DNA of 53,379 nt from assembly GCA_046262315.1 (NCBI GenBank), contig JBHEMZ010000057.1, positions 1 through 53,379 of the forward strand, given 5' to 3'. The DNA comes from JACVRM01 sp046262315. Its GTDB lineage: Bacteria > Actinomycetota > Thermoleophilia > Gaiellales > Gaiellaceae. Within the stretch, counting starts at the first letter, position 1. Every line of letters starts with the position of its first letter. The notes below the pieces were generated by a model that was given only the letters and a program-made list of their open reading frames with translations, searched no databases and was not told the DNA's origin. The position numbers and the translations under genes were made by a program. Shown one piece after another: positions 1 to 6,823 of this stretch.

Positions 1-68
1 GCCACCCGCCGCTCAAGCTCCGCCCGCTCCTCCCTGCTCAGCACGATCTCGAAAGGACTCTTCGCCAT
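1..68 (-). CDS. IS630-family transposase, N-terminal fragment (runs off contig)
   Basis: The first 22 codons are visible, beginning MAKSPFEIVLSREERAELE. This is the usual opening of actinobacterial IS630 transposases, just before the helix-turn-helix that binds the element ends. The ATG at 68-66 is preceded by a GAGGG ribosome-binding site. The rest of the roughly 340-residue protein, including the DDE catalytic residues, lies beyond the contig edge. The C-terminal 35 residues at the other contig end may belong to the same gene (if the molecule is circular) or to another copy. Confidence 0.82.
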   Translation of the reverse strand, partial: MAKSPFEIVLSREERAELERRV

Positions 69-140
69 GGCGCCCTCTTCGACGCCAACCCTCCGGTCCC
101 TTCAACCGATCACGACCGAACTTACGGCCGGGAGCACTTA
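1..140 (-). mobile_element. IS630-family insertion sequence, left-end fragment (5' part of the transposase)
   Basis: The contig starts inside this element. It contains the start of a transposase gene (positions 68 to 1, minus strand), a 49-bp untranslated stretch, and a terminal inverted repeat whose outer tip abuts TA at 139-140. The same 25-bp sequence occurs in inverted orientation at 53240-53264, where the contig ends inside the 3' part of a transposase of the same type. IS630/Tc1-mariner elements duplicate a TA target, often within CTAG, and both junctions fit that rule. The middle of the element is missing. Confidence 0.88.
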
Positions 141-141
141 G
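117..141. repeat. Terminal inverted repeat of the IS630-family element (left copy)
   Basis: This 25-bp stretch is the exact reverse complement of 53240-53264. It includes the TA dinucleotide (139-140) expected for IS630 target duplication and one outside base on each side, giving C-TA at one end and TA-G at the other. Internal to it the two ends diverge at once, which sets the repeat length. Confidence 0.92.
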
Positions 142-695
142 CGCTTGCCGTGGTGGTCGAAGTGGCCGTGGCCGCCGCCGTGGCGGATCTGGCCGCGTAC
201 CTCGCCGCCGGGGAAGTCCATGGTGTGCACGTTCGCGTAGGTGAGTCCGCGGCGCATCAGGCGGACGACGTCGGCCAGAGTGTTGACGGTGACAGACGAA
301 CCGTCGCGAAGCTTGCACATGGTGCCCGCGCGCACGGTCGTGGCCTCGCCGCGAACGGAGAAGCTGGTCGCCGTGGTGCTCACCTCCGCGCCCGTCGCCG
401 GGTAGAGGTCGACCACGATCGGCCCGTTCTCGCCGCGCTTGGCGCAGTGAATGTGTGCAGCGGTGACCTTGTCGATGTTGCGGACCGCCAGGCGGTAATG
501 GATCGACGGCGGGTCGTCCTTGCGGCGCACGCCGAACAGGGCGACTCCCTTCGCGTCGGTCGTCACGGAGGGCACCTCCTGGTTCCCCGACAGCTTCGCG
601 GAGAAGTGCTTCGCCTTGTGGGGGTGCGCACCCGCAACGGCGACCACGCTCAGCGCGAGAGCCGCGCCTGCGGCGACGCCAAAGAACCTCCGCAT
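138..695 (-). CDS. Secreted CHRD-domain protein
   Basis: The 185-residue product starts with a Sec signal peptide (MRRFFGVAAGAALALSVVAVAGA) and then a CHRD domain, recognisable from SGNQEVPSV, the central AAHIHC and the closing FPGGEVRGQI. CHRD domains are found in chordin and in many secreted bacterial proteins of unknown function; a role outside the cell is all that can be inferred. The tail is rich in His and Gly and could bind metal. GGGAGGAAG precedes the ATG. The stop codon TAA is built from the TA target duplication plus the first base of the IS630 element, so the insertion sits exactly on the stop codon; the original was probably CGC TAG, leaving the protein intact. Confidence 0.85.
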   Translation of the reverse strand: MRRFFGVAAGAALALSVVAVAGAHPHKAKHFSAKLSGNQEVPSVTTDAKGVALFGVRRKDDPPSIHYRLAVRNIDKVTAAHIHCAKRGENGPIVVDLYPATGAEVSTTATSFSVRGEATTVRAGTMCKLRDGSSVTVNTLADVVRLMRRGLTYANVHTMDFPGGEVRGQIRHGGGHGHFDHHGKR

Positions 696-836
696 ACTTC
701 CTCCCTTTCCGTTAGATCCTCGGAAAGAACGTACCCCGCTTGCCGCTCTTCGGACCTGCGCGCGGCCTGCGGCTTACGCGATCCTTACACCGTCCAAACA
801 GACGAGCGCTGCAATGTTAGGACTGCGTAAAGAACG

Positions 837-1925
837 TTAGTCGCCACGCTCCAGGAGGCTGATGACGTCCATGGCGAACGCGGCTGCGCGGACGCCGTCC
901 ACGACCCGGTGGTCGAAGGTGAGCGCAATGTGGCCGACGGGGGCAACGGCGAGCTCTCCAGCACGCACTACCGGCCGCGGGGCCACTCGCCCCACGCTCA
1001 GGATCGCCACCTCGGGATGGTTGACGATGGGTGTCTGGAAGAGGCCGGCAAGCTTGCCCGCGCTCGTGACCGTAAAAGTCGAGCCCCGCAGCTCGGGGGC
1101 GTCCAGCGTTCCTGCTCGCGCGCCCTCCGAGAGCCGGCGAACCTCGGCGTCGAGCTCCTCCACAGGCCGCTGGTCACAACCGCGGACGACCGGCACGACC
1201 AGGCCAGCGTCCGTCTGGACGGCGAAACCGAGGTCGTAGCGGTCGAGGTAGACGATCTCGTCGCGCTCGAGGCGAGCGTTCAGCTCCGGGTAGTCGCGCA
1301 GCGTGAGCGCGCAGGCGCGGAGGACGGTCGCCACGAGCAGGCCGAGGCCCACGCGACCGAAGTCACACTCCTCCACCCAGGTGACGGGCGCCACCTCTCG
1401 GTGGGCGCGCGCCATGTGATCCGCGATCAGTCGGCGAACTCCGCGCAGGGGTTCGCGGCGGCCCTCTTCCGTCCGGGCGCTGCCTCCGGCTGCACGGACG
1501 TCCTGCTCGGTGATGCGGCCCTGGGGGCCGGTGCCCTGGAGGACCGCGAGGTCGACTCCGAGCTCCTGGGCGATGCGGCGCACGAGCGGCGTGGCCTGGG
1601 TGCGACCTGCGGTTGCCTCCGGGCCAGACGTCTGCGCCGGGGTTGGTCGTTCACCGGTCTCCTCCGGTGCAGCGGACGAGTCGCCCCCGGCGTCGCCGAT
1701 GACCACGAGCACGGTGCCGACCGGAACGACGTCTCCCTCCGCGACCATGATCCGCGAGACGGTGCCGGCGGCCGGCGACGGGATCTCGACGGACGTCTTG
1801 TCCGTCTGGATCTCGACGAGCGGGTCGTCCTCGGCGATCTTCTGCCCCTCTGAGACGAGCCAGCGCGCGATCTCGCCCTCGGTGAGGCCCTCGCCCAGGT
1901 CGGGAAGCTTGAACTCGAATGGCAC
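837..1925 (-). CDS. 2-oxoacid dehydrogenase complex E2 (dihydrolipoyl acyltransferase)
   Basis: The 362-residue E2 subunit takes the acyl group from E1 on a swinging lipoyl arm and passes it to CoA. Residues 1-80 form one lipoyl domain with the lipoylated Lys in TDKTSVEI. A Pro/Thr-rich linker follows, then a peripheral-subunit-binding domain near 110-148 (ATPLVRRIAQELGVD to GRITEQDV), then the catalytic domain with the active-site motif FDHRVVDG near 335. The start is GTG without a clear Shine-Dalgarno site. It is last in the order E1beta, GNAT, E2. Whether the complex uses pyruvate or branched-chain 2-oxoacids cannot be decided from sequence alone. No E3 (lipoamide dehydrogenase) gene lies nearby. 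Confidence 0.93.
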   Translation of the reverse strand: MPFEFKLPDLGEGLTEGEIARWLVSEGQKIAEDDPLVEIQTDKTSVEIPSPAAGTVSRIMVAEGDVVPVGTVLVVIGDAGGDSSAAPEETGERPTPAQTSGPEATAGRTQATPLVRRIAQELGVDLAVLQGTGPQGRITEQDVRAAGGSARTEEGRREPLRGVRRLIADHMARAHREVAPVTWVEECDFGRVGLGLLVATVLRACALTLRDYPELNARLERDEIVYLDRYDLGFAVQTDAGLVVPVVRGCDQRPVEELDAEVRRLSEGARAGTLDAPELRGSTFTVTSAGKLAGLFQTPIVNHPEVAILSVGRVAPRPVVRAGELAVAPVGHIALTFDHRVVDGVRAAAFAMDVISLLERGD

Positions 1926-2094
1926 GGCGTCATTCTCACGAACGCCCTGACCCCGCGCACGTACGACCGGCGTCGCTGCCCGCGCCTGTCCCTACCGTGG
2001 TGGCCGGCCGACCCAGGCGCCGGCGGGCACGATCAGGACGCGCAGACCGCCCTCGACGTCCCAGAGCGACACGGCCTGCTCGTCGGCGCCGAGG

Positions 2095-2709
2095 TCACAG
2101 CACGCGCGCGCCGGCTGCGTCGTGGGCCGCGAGCGACGCGCCGGCGGCCGGCGAGGCCGGGAAGTCCGCGGCGAACAGCGAGAACACGACGGCGTCACGC
2201 ATCTCCGCATCCCCCGCGGGCAGACGGCGGCGCAGCGTTGCCTCCTCCGTGAACCCGAGCCTGCGCGGTACCGCCAGGCTGCGCACGTTCCGCGCATCCA
2301 CCCGGATCTCGACTCGATCGACGCGGCAGACCTCGAAGGCCACGCGGGTCCGCGCCGCGCTCGCCTCGGTGGCGAATCCGAGACCGATCCGGCTCGCACG
2401 CACCCAGTAGCCGATCTCGAACGCAGCCGACCCGACGCGCGTGTGCAGCCCGCTACCGCCGATGACCTCGGACCCGTCGGCCGGAAAGATCCCGTACACG
2501 AAGTCCTGGCCGACATCGAACTGACCGCGAAAGCGGCGCAGCAGCTGCACCTTCTCGGCGAGCGGCTGCGGCTCGTGCTCGGCCCAGGGCATCCACGGCC
2601 GCAGATGGTCGAGGCTGGAGTCGACAGCCTCCTTGAGGAGCGGCGCGTCTCGTGGATCCCAGCAGCGGACGACCAGGCGCTCCGTCTCCACCCGGTACGG
2701 CGGATCCAC
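2095..2709 (-). CDS. GNAT-family N-acetyltransferase (RimJ/RimL type)
   Basis: The 204-residue protein opens with PPYRVETERLVVRCW, the typical first strand of RimJ/RimL-like acetyltransferases, and carries the acetyl-CoA-binding region around residue 110 (EIGYWVRASRIGLGFATEA). Such enzymes acetylate protein N-termini or small amines; the substrate here is unknown. The chosen GTG start lies 5 bp after the E1beta stop, so the gene is probably cotranscribed with the dehydrogenase. The frame is open further upstream, but that part overlaps E1beta and looks non-coding. After its stop another frame stays open without a start codon to about 1992. Confidence 0.85.
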   Translation of the reverse strand: MDPPYRVETERLVVRCWDPRDAPLLKEAVDSSLDHLRPWMPWAEHEPQPLAEKVQLLRRFRGQFDVGQDFVYGIFPADGSEVIGGSGLHTRVGSAAFEIGYWVRASRIGLGFATEASAARTRVAFEVCRVDRVEIRVDARNVRSLAVPRRLGFTEEATLRRRLPAGDAEMRDAVVFSLFAADFPASPAAGASLAAHDAAGARVL

Positions 2710-2714
2710 CCGCG

Positions 2715-3686
2715 TCAGCCGAGCAGCCGGCGCACGGCGTCCACGACCCGCTCGACCGACGGCATGTACGCGTCCTCGATCTGCCAGTACGGATACGGGA
2801 CGTCGTAGCCCGTCACCCGCAGTACCGGCCCCTGGAGGTCGTAGATCGCCTTCTCGGCGAGGATCGCGGCCAGCTCGGCGGCGTATCCGCATGTGCGTGG
2901 AGCCTCCTGGACGATCACCACCCGACCCGTCTTCGCCGCCGACGCCAGCAGCGCTCCCTCGTCGAGCGGCTTGAGCGTCCGAATGTCGAGCACCTCCACG
3001 GAAGCCTCGCCCTCGAGCGCGTCCGCGGCCCGCTCCGCGAGCGGCACCATCGAGCCGTAGCCGACGATGGTCACGTCACTTCCCTCGCGCGCCAGCCGCG
3101 CCCGGCCGAGCGGTACGAGGTGCTCGCCCTCGGGCACCTCGCCGCGCAGCGTGCGGTAGTGGAGCTTCGGCTCGAGCACGACAACCGGATCTGGATCGCG
3201 AATCGCAGCGGCGAGCAGCCCCTTCGCGTCCGCAGGCGTGGACGGGATCGCCACCTTTACGCCCGGCGTATGCACGTAGTAGGTCTCGGGGGAGTCGTCG
3301 TGCAGCTCGGGCGCTCGGACTCCGCCGCCGTACGGCATCCGAACCGTGAGCGGAAAGGCCATCTTCCCGCCGGTACGCCAGCGGTAGCGCCCCACGTGCG
3401 TGATCAGCTGGTCGAGCCCCGGGTAGGAGAACGCGTCGTACTGCATCTCGCAAACGGGTCGGAAGCCGGCCATGCAGAGCCCCACCGCCGCGCCCATGAT
3501 CCCCGCCTCGGCGAGCGGCGTGTCCACACAGCGATCCGGTCCGAAGCGGTCGCGCAAGCCCGCGGTTGCGCGGAAGACCCCGCCCGCGCGCCCCACGTCC
3601 TCACCCATGACGAGCACAGAGCCGTCGCGCTCGAGCTCAACGTGGAAGCAGTCGTTGATCGCCTCGACGAGCGTCAGCTCAGGCAC
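2715..3686 (-). CDS. 2-oxoacid dehydrogenase E1 component, beta subunit
   Basis: The beta subunit pairs with E1alpha to form the thiamine-diphosphate enzyme that decarboxylates 2-oxoacids. It opens PELTLVEAINDCFHVELERD, followed by VMGEDVGRAGGVF and the conserved DTPLAEAGIMGAAVG. The C-terminal transketolase-like domain (VEVLDIRTLKPLD) is complete at about 323 residues. The GTG at 3686 is preferred because GGAG lies five bases upstream; an in-frame GTG at 3692 sits directly on that GGAG. A 16-bp palindrome lies 32-48 bp upstream of the start, between this gene and E1alpha, so E1beta, GNAT and E2 may be regulated separately from E1alpha. Confidence 0.92.
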   Translation of the reverse strand: MPELTLVEAINDCFHVELERDGSVLVMGEDVGRAGGVFRATAGLRDRFGPDRCVDTPLAEAGIMGAAVGLCMAGFRPVCEMQYDAFSYPGLDQLITHVGRYRWRTGGKMAFPLTVRMPYGGGVRAPELHDDSPETYYVHTPGVKVAIPSTPADAKGLLAAAIRDPDPVVVLEPKLHYRTLRGEVPEGEHLVPLGRARLAREGSDVTIVGYGSMVPLAERAADALEGEASVEVLDIRTLKPLDEGALLASAAKTGRVVIVQEAPRTCGYAAELAAILAEKAIYDLQGPVLRVTGYDVPYPYWQIEDAYMPSVERVVDAVRRLLG

Positions 3687-3718
3687 GCGCACTCCGGGCG
3701 GCCGGACCGTTCCGGGCT

Positions 3719-3734
3719 AGTAACAGTGTGTTAC
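3719..3734. promoter_or_regulatory. Palindromic operator, copy 1 (upstream of E1beta)
   Basis: The sequence AGTAACAGTGTGTTAC contains the perfect palindrome GTAACA-N3-TGTTAC. The identical 16-mer is found at 35392-35407 in front of the 8-oxoguanine deaminase leader. Size and symmetry fit a dimeric TetR- or GntR-type repressor; which regulator binds is unknown. Confidence 0.65.
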
Positions 3735-3760
3735 TTGACCCACATGCCGGCACGGGTGGC

Positions 3761-4828
3761 TCAGCCACCGAGAATCCTCCGCAGCTCCGCCAGGTCGTCG
3801 CCGAACGACGCCGGCGGATCGACCAGCGCGTGCTCGAAGATGAGCGAGACGTCCGCCGGGGGCTCCGCCTCGGCCTCCGCGATCCCCTTCCGCATGGTCT
3901 CGGCGGCCTCCGCGCGGATCTGCTGGTCCTGCTCGTCCGAGAGCACGCCGAGGCGGCGCAGGTAACGCTCGTAGCGCCCCACGCACTCACCCTTGCGCTC
4001 CTCCTCGACGCGCTCGAGGTCGATGTACGCCTTCGGGTCGTCGGCCGTGGCGTGAGGCGCCGCCCGGTAGGTCACAGCCTCGATGAACGTGGGCCCCTCG
4101 CCTGCGCGCGCCCGCGCTACCGCCTCGCGCGTCGCCTCGTAGACCGCCAGCACGTCGGCGCCGTCCACTCGCACGCCCGGCATGCCGTACCCGACGGCCT
4201 TGTCGGCGAGCGTCTCGGCCCGCGTCTGGGCCTCGAGCGGCGTCGAGATCGCCCACTGGTTGTTGTTGCAGAAGAGGACGAGCGGCGCACGCATCACGGC
4301 CGCGAGGTTGGCGCCCTCGTGGAAGGAGCCCTCGGAGGTGGCCCCGTCGCCGAAGTACGCGATCGCGCACGTCTCCTCGCCGCGCAGCCGCTTTCCCCAC
4401 GCGAGCCCGGCGGCGTGGGGGACGTGCGTGCCGATCGGGACGCAGATCGAGGCCACGTTCCACTCCGCCGGGTTCCACCAGCCGGTCGGATGCCCACGCC
4501 ACCACGAGAGCACGGTCGACGCCGGCATGCCGCGTAGCAGCCCGATCGCCGACTCGCGGTAGCTCGGGAAGATCCAGTCCTCGCGCTCGAGCGCGTAGAC
4601 CGACCCGGCCTGCAGCGCCTCGTGGTTCCAGAAGATGGCGTACGTGCCGATGCGGCCCTGGCGGTGGAAGACGACGGAGCGCTCGTCGTACGTCCGCAGC
4701 AGCACGAGCCAGCGGTAGAGCGTGAGCAGATCGTCGTCGCCGAGCCCCTCCACCGCGCGGTCTGGCTGTCCCTCGCCGTCGCCGATCACGCGGCGCAGCT
4801 CGCGCTCGGCATGGAGAATCTGCGCCAT
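3761..4828 (-). CDS. 2-oxoacid dehydrogenase E1 component, alpha subunit
   Basis: The 355-residue thiamine-diphosphate-binding subunit carries the cofactor motif from GDGATSEGSFHEG to CNNNQ near 165-200, and the substrate-channel segment HTPGV-type loop is replaced by GHPTGWWNP near 112. The loop phosphorylated in mitochondrial enzymes reads YRAAPHATADDP, with Ala where many branched-chain enzymes have Ser. The ATG has no ribosome-binding site; a TAGATT box ends 9 nt upstream, so the mRNA is probably leaderless. It is followed by a 68-bp gap containing a palindromic operator and then E1beta. It could be pyruvate or branched-chain 2-oxoacid dehydrogenase; the neighbouring protease and phenylacetate genes make amino-acid catabolism attractive, as an inference. 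Confidence 0.92.
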   Translation of the reverse strand: MAQILHAERELRRVIGDGEGQPDRAVEGLGDDDLLTLYRWLVLLRTYDERSVVFHRQGRIGTYAIFWNHEALQAGSVYALEREDWIFPSYRESAIGLLRGMPASTVLSWWRGHPTGWWNPAEWNVASICVPIGTHVPHAAGLAWGKRLRGEETCAIAYFGDGATSEGSFHEGANLAAVMRAPLVLFCNNNQWAISTPLEAQTRAETLADKAVGYGMPGVRVDGADVLAVYEATREAVARARAGEGPTFIEAVTYRAAPHATADDPKAYIDLERVEEERKGECVGRYERYLRRLGVLSDEQDQQIRAEAAETMRKGIAEAEAEPPADVSLIFEHALVDPPASFGDDLAELRRILGG

Positions 4829-4837
4829 AGCAGGAGG

Positions 4838-4843
4838 AATCTA
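4838..4843 (-). promoter_or_regulatory. -10 box TAGATT for a leaderless E1alpha transcript
   Basis: TAGATT ends 9 nt before the ATG at 4828, and no Shine-Dalgarno site intervenes. This matches the TANNNT spacing that recurs in this window. Confidence 0.5.
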
Positions 4844-4858
4844 GCGGAGGCGGACTCG

Positions 4859-4864
4859 TAGGAT
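4859..4864 (+). promoter_or_regulatory. -10 box TAGGAT for the divergent membrane protein gene
   Basis: TAGGAT ends 6 nt before the GTG at 4871. Together with the opposite-strand box at 4838-4843 it makes a compact divergent leaderless promoter pair in a 42-bp gap. Confidence 0.5.
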
Positions 4865-4870
4865 GGGGCA

Positions 4871-5431
4871 GTGACGGACGGGCTGGAGCGTGTGCTGGCG
4901 GGCGCAGGTGTCGCCTTTGCCGCCGTGCTCGCCCTCGCTGCCGTGCTCGGCGACCGGGACATCGACGCCTACCTGCTCGGGCTGGCCGCCTTCTTCCTCG
5001 TCGCGTTCCTCGGAGCGCTCCGCGCAGAGCTTCGGACGATCGAGGGTGAGACGGCGCCGCTCTCGGCGGTTGCGGTGATCGGCGGGTCCGCGGCCGCTGC
5101 GCTCTACGCGCTGCTCGCCGTCTCGTACGCGGGCGGCGGCGGGTCGCTCGAGCCGCTCGCCTTCGGAGCGTCATTCCCGCAGGCGGCCCTCGTCGGGGCA
5201 GCCTCGACGGTGATGATCCGCACCGGTGCAGTGTCGCGGTCGCTCGGACTGGCCGGCCAGGCGCTCGTCCCCTTCCAGCTCGGGGCGCCGCTCGTGCTGC
5301 TGTCCTCCACGTCGGAGGACTTCGCCGTCGCGCTGGCCCTCGGGCCCTTCTGCGCGTGGGTGCTGGCTGCGAGCCTCTTACTCCTCAGAGAGCCGAGTGA
5401 CTCGCGATCCAGTCGTCCACCAGCGACCTGA
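4871..5431 (+). CDS. Small integral membrane protein of unknown function
   Basis: The 186-residue product has about five hydrophobic segments (near 7-25, 32-49, 66-87, 104-120 and 133-172) separated by short Asp/Glu/Arg loops. I do not recognise a family. It is divergent from E1alpha, with a probable leaderless GTG start. Its 3' end overlaps the convergent hydrolase gene by 47 bp, and its last residues (SDSRSSRPPAT) are the part most likely affected by that overlap. A transport or sensory role would be a guess. Confidence 0.7.
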   Translation: MTDGLERVLAGAGVAFAAVLALAAVLGDRDIDAYLLGLAAFFLVAFLGALRAELRTIEGETAPLSAVAVIGGSAAAALYALLAVSYAGGGGSLEPLAFGASFPQAALVGAASTVMIRTGAVSRSLGLAGQALVPFQLGAPLVLLSSTSEDFAVALALGPFCAWVLAASLLLLREPSDSRSSRPPAT

Positions 5432-6248
5432 CCCCGGGATCGCGCAGCATCGGTGCACCGTGGGCGGTGCCCTCGAAGATGGCGAGCTGTCGATCGCTCG
5501 ACGCGGTCGCTTCGTAGAGAGCTCGGGCCTCGTCGGCAAACGGCTCGTCGCCCGTCGCAGCCACATACAGCACGGGCACTGTCAGCTTCGGCACCTCACG
5601 AGCGGCGTCTACCCGCACGAACTGCTGGGGTGCCGAGAAGGAGACTACGCCCTGGACGAACGGGCGGATCCTCGTCCCCGCCACGAGCACCGCCGTGCCG
5701 CCGAGGGACGCCCCGCCGAGCACGACCGAGCGCACACCGCGCTTCCGCAGGACGCTCACCGCGGCCACGACATCGAGGTCGACGCGCTGGAGCGCCGGCA
5801 CCGTCCGGGCCGAGCCTGACGAGCCGCGCCCGCGGTGGTCGAACACGAGCACGCGGTAGCCGCGACCGGCCAGGATCCGCGCGTACGGCACCCACGCGCA
5901 CAGGTTCCCCGGGGCCCCGCCGCCTCCCTGGTGGGCGAGCACGACGCCTTTCGGCCCCGCGCCGAACAGCACGCCGATGAGACGAGTCCGGTCGGAAGCC
6001 TCGAAGCGCACGATCCGCTTCCGTTCCGTCTGCGTCACGCAGCGCCGGCGGAGCTGCAACGGCGGCAGTCGCCGTTTCGCGCCCGCCTGCCCCGCCGCCG
6101 GCGCGAGCCGGAGCTCCGCGATGCGGCGTACGTGCGGATGGTGCATTTCCGGCAACTCGAGCGCGAGCGCGCTCACCGGCGTGGGATTCGCGGCCGGCGC
6201 CGCGGCCGCAACGAGCGCGGCGGCCACGACGGCGAGCGGCCCGGTCAC
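5385..6248 (-). CDS. Secreted or membrane-anchored alpha/beta hydrolase
   Basis: The 287-residue protein begins with a hydrophobic export signal (VTGPLAVVAAALVAAAAPAA). The hydrolase fold follows, with the oxyanion strand VVLAHQGGGG near 120, the HRGRGSSG segment, the nucleophile elbow GGASLGG, an acid in ATGDEPF and the catalytic His in EGTAHG. This is the dienelactone-hydrolase-like group; the substrate is unknown. The GTG start overlaps the PadR stop codon (GTGA), so the two genes are translated as a pair and the hydrolase is probably under PadR control. A longer upstream frame exists but only overlaps padR. Confidence 0.82.
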   Translation of the reverse strand: MTGPLAVVAAALVAAAAPAANPTPVSALALELPEMHHPHVRRIAELRLAPAAGQAGAKRRLPPLQLRRRCVTQTERKRIVRFEASDRTRLIGVLFGAGPKGVVLAHQGGGGAPGNLCAWVPYARILAGRGYRVLVFDHRGRGSSGSARTVPALQRVDLDVVAAVSVLRKRGVRSVVLGGASLGGTAVLVAGTRIRPFVQGVVSFSAPQQFVRVDAAREVPKLTVPVLYVAATGDEPFADEARALYEATASSDRQLAIFEGTAHGAPMLRDPGVRSLVDDWIASHSAL

Positions 6249-6805
6249 GCCGGCTCCCCTGCTCGCTGGGCGCGCCCAGCGAGCGCACGCTCGACGTCGT
6301 CGGCCCACGTGGCGATCGCATCGGCCCAGCGGAGCCCGTAGCGCCGTGTCAGCTCCGGAAAGAAATCGTGCTCGAGCCCCGATGTCCGGGCGCCGATCGC
6401 CTCGAGCTCCGCGCGGAGTTGCTCGACCTCGGCGCGGCGCTCGCGCACCTGTTCGAGGAGCGCCTCAGCAGACGCGTACTCGCCGAAGAACACCTTAATC
6501 AGGAGCGGATTGCGGTCCGGGGGCGGCTCCGCGGGCCCGTGGTCGAGCCAGTCGCGAAGCTCTGCCTCGCCCGCTTCCGTCAGCCGGTAGAGCTGCTTCG
6601 CCGGTTTCCCACGCTGCGGCACGTCCCGGCGAGTGACGAGCCCCGCCGCCTCGAGGCGCGGAAGGACGGCGTAGATCTGGCTGCGGGCAGGGCTCCAGAA
6701 ATAGCCGACGCTGCCTTCGGCACGCTTGCGCAGGTCGTAGCCGGAGAGCTCCCCCGCCGTCAGCAGGCCCAGAAGCGCGTACTCGGTGGTCGTCCGCTCC
6801 GGCAT
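6245..6805 (-). CDS. PadR-family transcriptional regulator
   Basis: The 186-residue regulator has the PadR winged helix at residues 8-85 (YALLGLLTAGELSGYDLRKR, then SQIYAVLPRLEAAGLV) and a C-terminal dimerisation coiled coil (ALLEQVRERRAEVEQLRAEL). PadR proteins repress enzymes for phenolic acids or multidrug pumps and usually also their own gene. The start codon lies inside a perfect inverted repeat (6804-6822), a likely autoregulatory operator. The downstream alpha/beta hydrolase overlaps by four bases and is the obvious target. A TATAGT box 12 nt upstream of the ATG suggests a very short or absent leader. Confidence 0.88.
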   Translation of the reverse strand: MPERTTTEYALLGLLTAGELSGYDLRKRAEGSVGYFWSPARSQIYAVLPRLEAAGLVTRRDVPQRGKPAKQLYRLTEAGEAELRDWLDHGPAEPPPDRNPLLIKVFFGEYASAEALLEQVRERRAEVEQLRAELEAIGARTSGLEHDFFPELTRRYGLRWADAIATWADDVERALAGRAQRAGEPA

Positions 6806-6822
6806 AGTCCTGCACGGACTAT
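6804..6822. promoter_or_regulatory. Inverted-repeat operator over the padR start codon
   Basis: ATAGTCC and GGACTAT, perfect complements separated by five bases, cover the ATG of the PadR gene and its probable -10 region. A repressor bound here would block both transcription and initiation. Autoregulation by PadR is an inference from position. Confidence 0.6.
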
Positions 6823-6823
6823 A

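Noticed and set aside
13..318. Minus-strand frame covering the IS end and the CHRD gene start
   Set aside because: Arg/Pro-rich shadow; the transposase and CHRD frames explain the region.
2710..2892. Longer N-terminus of the GNAT protein starting at 2892
   Set aside because: The extra 61 residues are Arg/Gly-rich, overlap the E1beta coding end, and precede the family's true first strand.
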